Shown here: one piece after another, positions 1 through 6,527 of the stretch | How the letters are laid out: each line of letters starts with the position of its first letter | How positions within the stretch are numbered: the first letter of the stretch is position 1 | Assembly: GCA_037384885.1 (NCBI GenBank) | Contig: JARRNO010000096.1 | Coordinates: forward strand, 1-9,064 | Direction of reading: 5' to 3' | From: JARRNO01 sp037384885 | GTDB taxonomy: Bacteria; Acidobacteriota; UBA4820; DSQY01 | Length of the DNA stretch: 9,064 bases | Program-made: the position numbers and the translations under genes | The notes under the pieces: model-generated | The model's input: only the letters and a program-made list of their open reading frames with translations | Told to the model about the DNA's origin: nothing | The model's database searches: none

Positions 1-132
1 GCACTCGATCCCACGCCGTCCTCCGACGAAGACGACCCGCGTCTCCGGACGCCGCTCCTTCAGAGCCTGGGCGACCGCCAGTCCCGGGAAGAAGTGCCCT
101 CCGGTTCCACCGCCTGCAATCACGACCTTCAC
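1..132 (-). CDS. murG: MurG, UDP-GlcNAc:lipid I GlcNAc transferase (5' end only)
   Basis: MurG is the membrane-associated glycosyltransferase that transfers GlcNAc from UDP-GlcNAc to lipid I on the cytoplasmic face, giving lipid II. Only the first 44 codons lie in the window, and the gene runs off the left edge. The visible protein begins MKVVIAGGGTGGHFFPGLAVA. It contains the glycine-rich loop GGGTGGH (residues 7-13) followed by the F-P-G-L-A-V-A run that marks the N-terminal lipid-acceptor domain of the family. The start is a GTG at 130-132. It is supported by a GAGGGAG Shine-Dalgarno sequence six bases upstream and by the family motif beginning only a few residues in. It follows the ftsW stop by 13 bases. 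The position after ftsW matches the usual dcw order. Identification is firm despite the truncation; nothing can be said about the UDP-GlcNAc-binding C-terminal domain. Confidence 0.96.
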   Translation of the reverse strand, partial: MKVVIAGGGTGGHFFPGLAVAQALKERRPETRVVFVGGRRGIEC

Positions 133-138
133 TCGTTT

Positions 139-145
139 CTCCCTC
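139..145 (-). promoter_or_regulatory. Ribosome binding site of murG
   Basis: GAGGGAG on the minus strand lies six bases before the GTG start of murG. It occupies the spacer between the ftsW stop codon and murG, so the 13-base gap is essentially just this site. It supports the GTG start. Confidence 0.75.
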
Positions 146-1237
146 TCATTCGTACTGGCTGATATTCAGCAGCAGGCCCACGCCCGCCAATGCGGCCACC
201 AGGGAAGACCCCCCGTATGAAACGAGCGGAAAGGGAAGTCCCTTGGTGGGAAGCAGAGTCAGGGTGACAAGGATGTGCAGCAGGGCCTGCACAACGATCC
301 ACGACACGATCCCCAGCGCCGCGTAGGCCGCGAAGGGATCTTTGACCCGCCGGACGATCCGGCAGCCCATCGCTCCGAAAACCAAGAGCAGCGAGAGCAC
401 CCCCAGCGTTCCACCCAGTCCCAATTCTTCGCCAATCATGGCGTAGATGAAGTCCGTATGGGGTTCGGGCAGGAACAGCAGTTTCTGGCTGCCGCCGCTG
501 AACCACTTGCCGGCGAGACCGCCGCTACCTACGGCGATGAGGGACTGCCGGGCCTGGAAGCCCGCGCCCTGCGGGTCGGCCCCCGGATGCATGAAGGTCA
601 TCAGGCGGGCCCGGCGGTAGGAGCTGGTCATCAAAAGCATTCCCAACACCAGCGTTCCAAGAATCAGGGCCCCTGCAAACCATTTCAGCGGCATGCCCGC
701 ATTGAAGAGCATGACCAGGACCACCAGCCCGATGACCACCACCGTCCCCAGGTCAGGTTGCAGAAGAATCAACACCGCCGTCGCACCGGTAAAGGCAGCC
801 ACCGCCACGAGCACCTGCCGCCACTCGCGCCTTTCCCTCAGGCGCTTCTCCAGCAAATACGCCGTCAGCAGGATCAGGACGAATTTTGCGGCTTCGGAGG
901 GCTGGAGGGTGATGGGCCCCACCCGGATCCAGCGGTGCGACCCGTTGATCGCCGGCATGGTGAGGACGGTGAGCAGCAACAGGATCTGAAGGCCGAACAG
1001 CCCCAGGACAATCTTCCGGCGCTTCCAGAACTCGTAAGGAATTTTCATCATGACCAGCATGACGCCCAGCCCGATGACCACCCAAATCAGCTGCCGGATG
1101 AAGAAGTAATTCGGGCTGCCTTTCCTCGTCAGAGCCAGAACCGCTGAAGATGAGTAAATCATCACCAGGCCCAGTATCACCAGTGACAGGGACACGGCCA
1201 TGAGAGTCCGGTTGAAACGAAGCACCCGGCTTGCCAT
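146..1237 (-). CDS. ftsW: FtsW, septal SEDS peptidoglycan glycosyltransferase
   Basis: FtsW is the polytopic SEDS protein that polymerises lipid II at the division septum together with its class B PBP, FtsI. The product is 363 residues with about ten hydrophobic segments. Family motifs are in order: GSHRWIRVGPITLQPSEAAK (residues 99-118), QPDLGT (160-165), PEPHTDF (258-263), the E-E-L-G stretch (270-273), and TKGLPFPLVSYGGSSL (331-346). Asp262 in HTDF corresponds to the catalytic aspartate of RodA and FtsW. PTKG favours FtsW over RodA, as does the place between murD and murG. The reading frame stays open upstream to 1396. The ATG at 1235-1237 is preferred because the protein there begins in family style, GGAGGG sits seven bases upstream, and the ATG overlaps the murD stop as TGATG. 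The protein has almost no cytoplasmic tail, making it shorter than E. coli FtsW (414 residues). Confidence 0.96.
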   Translation of the reverse strand: MASRVLRFNRTLMAVSLSLVILGLVMIYSSSAVLALTRKGSPNYFFIRQLIWVVIGLGVMLVMMKIPYEFWKRRKIVLGLFGLQILLLLTVLTMPAINGSHRWIRVGPITLQPSEAAKFVLILLTAYLLEKRLRERREWRQVLVAVAAFTGATAVLILLQPDLGTVVVIGLVVLVMLFNAGMPLKWFAGALILGTLVLGMLLMTSSYRRARLMTFMHPGADPQGAGFQARQSLIAVGSGGLAGKWFSGGSQKLLFLPEPHTDFIYAMIGEELGLGGTLGVLSLLLVFGAMGCRIVRRVKDPFAAYAALGIVSWIVVQALLHILVTLTLLPTKGLPFPLVSYGGSSLVAALAGVGLLLNISQYE

Positions 1238-2574
1238 CAGACCGCCCTCCCCAGCACCCAGTCCCGGAATCGGTCGCCCCGGTCCTCGAAGTTCTGGAAT
1301 TCGTCGAACGACGCCGCTCCGGGCGAGAGCAGAACTGTGTCTCCGGGCCCGGCCATGTCCAGGGCGCGGGCTGTTGCATCCTTGAGAGTGGCGCACGAAA
1401 TGAGTTCGGCCACCCCGCCTAAAGCGGCCGCCACGCGGTCCCGCGCTTCACCGAAGGCCACCACGGTTCGGCAGCGCCGGCGGACAGATTCCGAAAGGTC
1501 CGCCCATTCGGCGCCCTTGTCACGGCCTCCCAGAAGGAGGATCACTCCGGATTGGAAGGCCGTCAGGCCCTTCAGAACGGCGTCGGCGTTCGTCGCCTTG
1601 GAATCGTTGTAGACCGCGGCTCCGTTCACCTCCCCGATGCGTTCCATGCGGTGCGGCAGGCCTTTGAATTCCCGCAGGACCGGTCCGAAGCTCTCGGGGT
1701 CGGCGCCGGCGCAAACGCCGGCCACGCAGGCAGCAAGGGCGTTTTCCAGGTTGTGCTCTCCAGGAAGCCGCCAGTCGCCGGCCTCGAACAGGACCGTTTC
1801 CCGGCCGCGCCGTCTCAAAACGCCCCGCCGGTCCTTTACGAAGGCGCCCTCCTCGGGCTCCGAATGGATGCTGAAGGGAACGTGAGCCGCCGGCGAGGCC
1901 AGCGCATATTCCCCCGCCAGGGCGTCGTCCGCGTTGAAAACGGCGAAATCGCCCGGTGTCTGGTTGACAAAGATCCGGCCCTTGGCCGCCGCGTAATCCT
2001 GGAAGCTCGCGTAACGATTTTGGTGGTCCGGCGTGATATTGAGCAAGAGCGCGGCGTCCGCGTGGAAATCGACCAGGCTCTCGAGTTGAAACGACGACAG
2101 CTCCAGCACATACCACGTCTCGGGCGTGTCGTCTCTCACGATATCGCTGAAAGGAACGCCCAGATTTCCGCCGACGCGGGTATCGGCGTGGGCGGTCTTC
2201 AACAGGTCGCCGAGCAGCATAGTCGTTGTGCTTTTGCCGTTACTTCCGGTCACCGCCGCGATTCGGCCCGACGCGTGTCGGGCCGCCCACTCGATCTCTC
2301 CAATCACGGGAACACCCCGGCTCAGAGCCGACTGGACAAGTTCAGACGCCCTGGGCACCCCCGGCGAGAGAATGAGCAGGTCCCTGTTTTCCAGCAGGGA
2401 TGGACTCATGCCGGCCCCGTGAACGTTCAGGCCGGAGCGTTTCAGTTCTTCCACCGCCGCGGGCAGTGACCCTTCGGGCGCGCGGTCGCAGCCGGACACG
2501 GCATGCCCCGTCTCCAGCGCCAGGCGCGCCGCCCCGATCCCAGATTGTCCCAATCCCGCGACGAGAATATTCAT
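1237..2574 (-). CDS. murD: MurD, UDP-MurNAc-L-alanine:D-glutamate ligase
   Basis: MurD adds D-glutamate to UDP-MurNAc-L-Ala in the cytoplasm using ATP. The product is 445 residues, close to the usual length (E. coli 438). The N-terminal domain opens with a Rossmann-like GLGQSGIGAAR (residues 7-17). The ATP-binding loop TGSNGKST is at 109-116, followed by LELSSFQLE (157-165), NITPDHQNR (179-187) and AAAKGRIF (195-202), whose Lys199 corresponds to the carbamylated lysine of the family. HRMERIG (308-314) and NDSKATN (323-329) follow. The C-terminal domain shows LLGGRDKG (347-354) and LLSPGAASFDEFQNFEDRG (415-433), the latter very characteristic of MurD. The ATG lies four bases after the mraY stop; the only Shine-Dalgarno-like sequence is a weak GGTGA four bases upstream, so translation probably depends on coupling to mraY. 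The stop codon overlaps the ftsW ATG by one base. Confidence 0.97.
   Translation of the reverse strand: MNILVAGLGQSGIGAARLALETGHAVSGCDRAPEGSLPAAVEELKRSGLNVHGAGMSPSLLENRDLLILSPGVPRASELVQSALSRGVPVIGEIEWAARHASGRIAAVTGSNGKSTTTMLLGDLLKTAHADTRVGGNLGVPFSDIVRDDTPETWYVLELSSFQLESLVDFHADAALLLNITPDHQNRYASFQDYAAAKGRIFVNQTPGDFAVFNADDALAGEYALASPAAHVPFSIHSEPEEGAFVKDRRGVLRRRGRETVLFEAGDWRLPGEHNLENALAACVAGVCAGADPESFGPVLREFKGLPHRMERIGEVNGAAVYNDSKATNADAVLKGLTAFQSGVILLLGGRDKGAEWADLSESVRRRCRTVVAFGEARDRVAAALGGVAELISCATLKDATARALDMAGPGDTVLLSPGAASFDEFQNFEDRGDRFRDWVLGRAV
1245..1250 (-). promoter_or_regulatory. Ribosome binding site of ftsW
   Basis: GGAGGG on the minus strand, inside the last codons of murD, lies seven bases before the ATG at 1235-1237. 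It decides for this start over the longer open frame that would overlap murD by about 160 bases. Confidence 0.7.
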
Positions 2575-2578
2575 GCAA

Positions 2579-3664
2579 TCACCGCAGCTTCAAGGTGGCC
2601 AGGCCCAGGAGCGAAAAGAGGAGGGCCAGGATCCAGAAACGGATCACCACCTGGGTTTCCGCCCATCCGCCGAGTTCGAAATGGTGATGGATGGGCGCAC
2701 ATCTGAAAATCCGTTTTTTCCGCCAGCGGTAGGATCCCACTTGAAGGATCACCGACAGGGCCTCGATCACGAAAAGCCCCCCGACAATCACCAGGAGCAG
2801 CGACTCTTTGACGATGAGCGCCAGCGTTCCGATGGCGGCTCCCAGAGCCAACGATCCCACGTCTCCCATGAACACCTGGGCCGGGTGGGCGTTGTACCAG
2901 AGAAAACCCATGCTCGCGCCCACAAGCGCGGCGGCGAAGACGGCCAGCTCTCCTGCCCCCTTCACGTTGGGGATGTCCAGGTAATTGGAGATAATGGCGT
3001 TCCCGGCGGCGTAGCTGAGTACCGTGTAGGTCGCGGCGGCGATCAGCGTGGATCCGATCGCCAGCCCGTCCAGGCCGTCGGTCAGGTTCACGGCGTTCGA
3101 AGACCCCACGACGACGAGGACGGCGAAGGGGATGAACCACAGGCCCAGCTCCGGCCGGAAATTCTTGAAGAACGGGACGGTCAGGGTCGTTTCGTAAGGC
3201 CCGGCCCGGGCGTAGACGTACAGAAAGACGGCCACGGCCGTCGCCGCCGCAATCTGCAGCACGAACTTCTGCCGGGACGTCAGGCCCAGGTTCTTGCGGC
3301 GCCGCATCTTCAGGTAGTCGTCCAGGAACCCGATCCCCCCGAAGGCCAGCGTCACGAACAGCAGAATCCAAAAGAACGGCGTATTCCACCGGATGAAGAG
3401 GAGAGTGGACACGACGACTGCTGTCAGGATGAGAAGGCCGCCCATGGTGGGGGTGCCCGTCTTGACCTGGTGGGCTTTGGGGCCTTCATCCCGGACGAAC
3501 TGCTTGATGTTCCATTTTTTCAGCATCCGGATAAACACCGGTCCCATCAGAACGCAGATCAGGAACGACAGCGCAATCGCCAAGGCCCCCCGGAAGGTGA
3601 TGTACCGGATGAGCCGGAAGGGAGAAAAGTAGGATTGAAGCGGCAACAGGAAATGGTAAAGCAT
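2579..3664 (-). CDS. mraY: MraY, phospho-MurNAc-pentapeptide translocase (lipid I synthase)
   Basis: MraY transfers phospho-MurNAc-pentapeptide from UDP to undecaprenyl phosphate at the inner membrane, forming lipid I. The product is 361 residues (E. coli 360) with about ten membrane segments. Visible motifs are YITFR (21-25), GTPTMGG (70-76), the paired aspartates in FLDDYLKM (Asp115 and Asp116), NAVNLTDGLDGLA (190-202), MGDVGSLALG (266-275, Asp268) and the histidine triplet in PIHHHFE (324-330). All the Mg2+ and active-site residues known from the family are present. The frame is open upstream to 3775, but the ATG at 3662-3664 matches the N-terminus of known MraY proteins and overlaps the murF stop as TGATG. 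A GAGGGG about ten bases upstream is a plausible though somewhat distant ribosome binding site. The gene ends four bases before murD. Confidence 0.98.
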   Translation of the reverse strand: MLYHFLLPLQSYFSPFRLIRYITFRGALAIALSFLICVLMGPVFIRMLKKWNIKQFVRDEGPKAHQVKTGTPTMGGLLILTAVVVSTLLFIRWNTPFFWILLFVTLAFGGIGFLDDYLKMRRRKNLGLTSRQKFVLQIAAATAVAVFLYVYARAGPYETTLTVPFFKNFRPELGLWFIPFAVLVVVGSSNAVNLTDGLDGLAIGSTLIAAATYTVLSYAAGNAIISNYLDIPNVKGAGELAVFAAALVGASMGFLWYNAHPAQVFMGDVGSLALGAAIGTLALIVKESLLLVIVGGLFVIEALSVILQVGSYRWRKKRIFRCAPIHHHFELGGWAETQVVIRFWILALLFSLLGLATLKLR

Positions 3665-5043
3665 CAGGCCCGCCCCCCTCTCTGCTTCAACCACTGGACC
3701 AGGCCTTCCAGCCCGACGGTCCGGCTTCCCTTGACCAGAAGAACATCGCCCGCCTCCAGCTGGGAGGCGATCCACTCCGCGCCGTTTTCCCAGGCTGCTT
3801 CATGGTGGGCCGGCTTTCCGGTCCGTGCAAACTCCTCGCACAGCGCCAGGGCGTCTTCATTTCCCACGGCCAGCAGGACGTCCACGCAGTCTCCGGCCAG
3901 CTTCCCTGTTTCCTGGTGGAACCGTCTCGACTCGGGACCCAGTTCGTTCATCTGTCCGAGCACCGCGGCAACGCGCCGCCCCTTCCCGGACAAGCTCTTT
4001 AAAACAGAGGCCGCCGCGTTCGGGTTTGAATTGTAGGAATCGTCCACCAAAAGGATTCCGTCTGCGAGTAAGGCGGTTTCCCCACGGTGCGGCGCCGGTT
4101 TCAGGGCTTGCGCCGCGGCGGCCGCCTGTTCGATCTTCATGCCGCAGGCCAATCCGCCGGCGCAGGCCGCTGCGAAATTCCATGCCTGGTGCCGGCCCGA
4201 GAGCGGGAGATGAACCGGAACGGCTTCTGTCCGGTAGGCGAGTTCGAAATGCTGAGACCCATCCGGGGCTTCCCGCAGATTGAGCAGCCTGACGTCCGCC
4301 CGGGCCGAGGCCCCGTACGAGAGCCGCCGCATGCCCGGCGGCAGGACCAGCGACGACAGGTAGGGATCGTCTTCGTTCACGACGGCAAAGCCCTCGTTGT
4401 CGGTCCAGTTCAGCACGCGGGCCTTTTCCTCGAAAATCGCCCTCTGCGATGGGAAAAATTCCAGGTGTACGGGCTGAATGGTCGTGAAAACCACGCCGTC
4501 CGGAAGAGCAATGGGCGCCAGTTCGGCCATCTCATCGGGGCGGCTGATGCCGAGCTCCAGGACCCAAAAAGCAGCTTCCTGGTCAAGGTTCATAAGGCTT
4601 TCCGGCAGACCCAGCAAATTGTTGCGGTTGCCGGGGGATTTCTCCGTGGCGGCCTTTCTCGCGAGGACCGCCGCGAGAAACTCCTTGGTGGTCGTTTTTC
4701 CAGCGGAACCCACCACGCCCAGTACTTTGCCCTGGAAGGCCGCCCGGCAGGACTTTCCAAGCTCTTGAAGGGCACCTTCAACGCTCGGCGCCCGGATGAT
4801 CCCCGCGGAGCCGTCAGCAGCAATGTCCCGTTGCACCAGGAGGGCCGCCGCGCCCCGCTTGACCGCGTCGCCGCAAAAGTCGTGGCCGTCGACCCGGTCC
4901 CCGGCCAGAGCTGCAAAAAGCATCCCCGGTTGCACGGTCCTGGAATCAAGCGCCGCGCCTGAGACCGGCCGCGCCGTATCGCGCACCACGCGCCCGGATG
5001 CGTGGAGGGCGAGTTCCTGAAGCGTGAAGCTCATCCTCGCCAT
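3664..5043 (-). CDS. murF: MurF, UDP-MurNAc-tripeptide:D-Ala-D-Ala ligase
   Basis: MurF attaches the D-Ala-D-Ala dipeptide to UDP-MurNAc-tripeptide, the last cytoplasmic step of pentapeptide synthesis. The product is 459 residues (E. coli 452). The N-terminal substrate domain shows LDSRTVQPGMLFAALAGDR (32-50). The central ATPase domain has a P-loop GSAGKTT (112-118), where many MurF proteins have Asn instead of Ala, followed by KSPGNRNNLLGLPESL (135-150), VLELGISRPDEM (161-172) and FEEKARVLN (204-212) with the probable carbamylated Lys207. The ADP-facing and C-terminal part has DDSYNSNPNA (334-343), LGQMNELG (362-369) and LLVKGSRTVGLE (435-446). DDSYNSNP separates it from MurC, MurD and MurE. 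The ATG at 5041-5043 is chosen because GGAGGAG lies five bases upstream; it overlaps murE by 13 bases. A second in-frame ATG three codons later (5032-5034) would give an ATGA overlap. Confidence 0.96.
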   Translation of the reverse strand: MARMSFTLQELALHASGRVVRDTARPVSGAALDSRTVQPGMLFAALAGDRVDGHDFCGDAVKRGAAALLVQRDIAADGSAGIIRAPSVEGALQELGKSCRAAFQGKVLGVVGSAGKTTTKEFLAAVLARKAATEKSPGNRNNLLGLPESLMNLDQEAAFWVLELGISRPDEMAELAPIALPDGVVFTTIQPVHLEFFPSQRAIFEEKARVLNWTDNEGFAVVNEDDPYLSSLVLPPGMRRLSYGASARADVRLLNLREAPDGSQHFELAYRTEAVPVHLPLSGRHQAWNFAAACAGGLACGMKIEQAAAAAQALKPAPHRGETALLADGILLVDDSYNSNPNAAASVLKSLSGKGRRVAAVLGQMNELGPESRRFHQETGKLAGDCVDVLLAVGNEDALALCEEFARTGKPAHHEAAWENGAEWIASQLEAGDVLLVKGSRTVGLEGLVQWLKQRGGRA

Positions 5044-6527
5044 CCCAACTCCTCCAGTATTTCCGAGATTACCGTGGGGTCATGGTAGGGTTCGACGGCA
5101 TCCTTCAGGATCTGCCCCCGTTCGTGCCCCTTACCGGCTACCACGACCGCATCGCCGGATCGGGCGATGGACAGGGCGTGGCGCACGGCTTCACGACGGT
5201 CGAGCACTGTGACGAACTCCTTGCCCGCCCCGAGTTCGGCCCGGACGCCCGGTTCCACCTCGGCGGCGATGGCGGCCGGGTCCTCGGATCGCGGGTTGTC
5301 GGTCGAAAGCACAACGACGTCGCTCAACCGGGCCACCACGGCTCCCATAAGCGGACGCTTGCTCCGGTCGCGGTCTCCTCCGCAGCCGAAGACGGTGATG
5401 AGCCTGGAAGGGTTCAAGTCCCGCACGGTGCTGAGGGTCTTTTTCAGCGCATCGTCCGTATGGGCAAAATCCACGAAGACGCTGAACGGCTGGCCAAAGT
5501 CGATCCGCTGCATGCGCCCCGGCACGCCTGAAAGCGTCCGTATGCCTTCGGAAATGGCCTCCAGGGGAACGCCCATGGCGATCGCCGCTCCGGACGCCAC
5601 AAGCAGGTTCTGAAGGTTGAACCAGCCGGTCAGGGGCGAATCCACCTGCAAGGTCCCCTCCGGCGTCCGGAAGGTGCCGTGAATACCGGTGAAATCCACG
5701 CTGATATTCTTCGGACAGATATCTCCGCGGCCGCGTTCCACCACCCGGACGACGCGGCTGCGCTTCAGATCCTTGGCCAGGCGGGCGCCGTAGGGATCGG
5801 ACACGTTGATCACAGCGAGGCCGTCCTCCGACAGCTGGGTGAAGAGCTTCCTCTTTGCGGCGAAATAGGCCTCCATGGTGGGATGAAAGTCCAGATGATC
5901 GCGGCTCAGATTCGTAAAGGCCGCCGCCCTGAACTTCAATCCTCTTACACGGTGCAGCGCCAGCGCGTGAGAGGATACTTCCATGATTCCGGTGGCGATC
6001 CCCCGGTCCGAAAGCGCGCGGATCCATTTATGGATGGTGTGGGCTTCCGGCGTGGTCCGGTCGGCTTCCAGCACGCCGTCGCCGTCGTCGTATTCCACCG
6101 TTCCAAGAAGTCCGCAAGGTTCCGTCACTCGGACGATATTTCTGAGCAGGTACGTCACCGTGGTTTTGCCGTTGGTCCCGGTCACGCCCACCAAATCCAC
6201 CTCGGAGTCGGCGACGTGGTAGATCTCCGCGCTCGCCGCAGAGAAGGCCTCCCGGTCGCTCGGGCAGATCAGGCAGGGAACAGAGGCCGGCAAAGGCTCC
6301 AGCGGCCTGTCATGGCACAACACGGCGGCCGCTCCCCGCCGGATCGCCTCGGGAATGAACCGCCGGCCGTCCTGCTGGTACCCCTGGAGCGCCGCGAACA
6401 TGTCGCCGGGAAGCACTTCTCGGGAGTCGCACGTAATCCCGGTCAGCGTCACGTCCGTCCGGCCCACCATCGAAGAGTGGGGCACGCGCGGCAGCAAATC
6501 CCTGAGGGTGACGGGCGCTCTCTTCAC
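5031..6527 (-). CDS. murE: MurE, UDP-MurNAc-L-Ala-D-Glu:meso-diaminopimelate ligase
   Basis: MurE adds the third stem-peptide residue to UDP-MurNAc-L-Ala-D-Glu. The product is 498 residues (E. coli 495). Motifs in order are CDSREVLPGDMFAALQG (33-49, UDP-sugar site), the P-loop GTNGKTT (117-123), TTPEAH (158-163), EVSSHALALHR (183-193), NLSRDHLDFH (206-215), YFAAKRKLF (221-229) with the likely carbamylated Lys225, FVDFAHTDDAL (351-361), GCGGDRDRSKRPLMG (381-395), DNPRSEDP (410-417) and GKGHERGQI (465-473). DNPR with the following arginine is the known signature of meso-diaminopimelate specificity, as opposed to L-lysine. The start is a GTG at 6525-6527 that overlaps the ftsI stop as GTGA, with GGAGGG six bases upstream. 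Phe354 and Asp358 replace the Tyr and Pro of the common VDYAHTPDAL motif. The end overlaps murF. Confidence 0.97.
   Translation of the reverse strand: MKRAPVTLRDLLPRVPHSSMVGRTDVTLTGITCDSREVLPGDMFAALQGYQQDGRRFIPEAIRRGAAAVLCHDRPLEPLPASVPCLICPSDREAFSAASAEIYHVADSEVDLVGVTGTNGKTTVTYLLRNIVRVTEPCGLLGTVEYDDGDGVLEADRTTPEAHTIHKWIRALSDRGIATGIMEVSSHALALHRVRGLKFRAAAFTNLSRDHLDFHPTMEAYFAAKRKLFTQLSEDGLAVINVSDPYGARLAKDLKRSRVVRVVERGRGDICPKNISVDFTGIHGTFRTPEGTLQVDSPLTGWFNLQNLLVASGAAIAMGVPLEAISEGIRTLSGVPGRMQRIDFGQPFSVFVDFAHTDDALKKTLSTVRDLNPSRLITVFGCGGDRDRSKRPLMGAVVARLSDVVVLSTDNPRSEDPAAIAAEVEPGVRAELGAGKEFVTVLDRREAVRHALSIARSGDAVVVAGKGHERGQILKDAVEPYHDPTVISEILEELGWRG
5049..5055 (-). promoter_or_regulatory. Ribosome binding site of murF
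   Basis: GGAGGAG on the minus strand, inside the end of murE, is five bases from the ATG at 5041-5043 and 14 bases from the second in-frame ATG at 5032-5034. The spacing favours the first ATG as the start of murF. Confidence 0.7.

Noticed and set aside
275..1147. Plus-strand open frame of 290 codons opposite ftsW
   Set aside because: The product is a low-complexity His, Gln and Arg-rich sequence, typical of the mirror of membrane-protein codons; no domain seen.
146..1237. RodA or SpoVE instead of FtsW
   Set aside because: The PTKG motif and position between murD and murG fit FtsW; nothing suggests a sporulation or elongation context.
1238..1396. N-terminal extension of ftsW to an upstream in-frame start
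   Set aside because: The extra 53 residues are out-of-frame translation of the murD C-terminus, with no resemblance to FtsW; the TGATG start with GGAGGG is better.
1552..2469. Plus-strand open frame of 305 codons opposite murD
   Set aside because: Antisense to a well-supported MurD; no recognisable motif and no gene-like context on this strand.
3665..3775. N-terminal extension of mraY by 37 codons
   Set aside because: The extension is murF read in another frame; the ATG overlapping the murF stop matches the family N-terminus and length.
2573..4036. Long plus-strand open frame of 487 codons opposite mraY and murF
   Set aside because: It lies wholly antisense to two genes with complete family motifs, its product is rich in Gln, Arg, Pro, Gly and Asp without recognisable domains, and such frames are expected opposite GC-rich coding DNA.
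5191..6027. Minus-strand open frame of 278 codons in another frame of murE
   Set aside because: Out-of-frame reading inside murE; the murE frame has every expected motif and this one has none.
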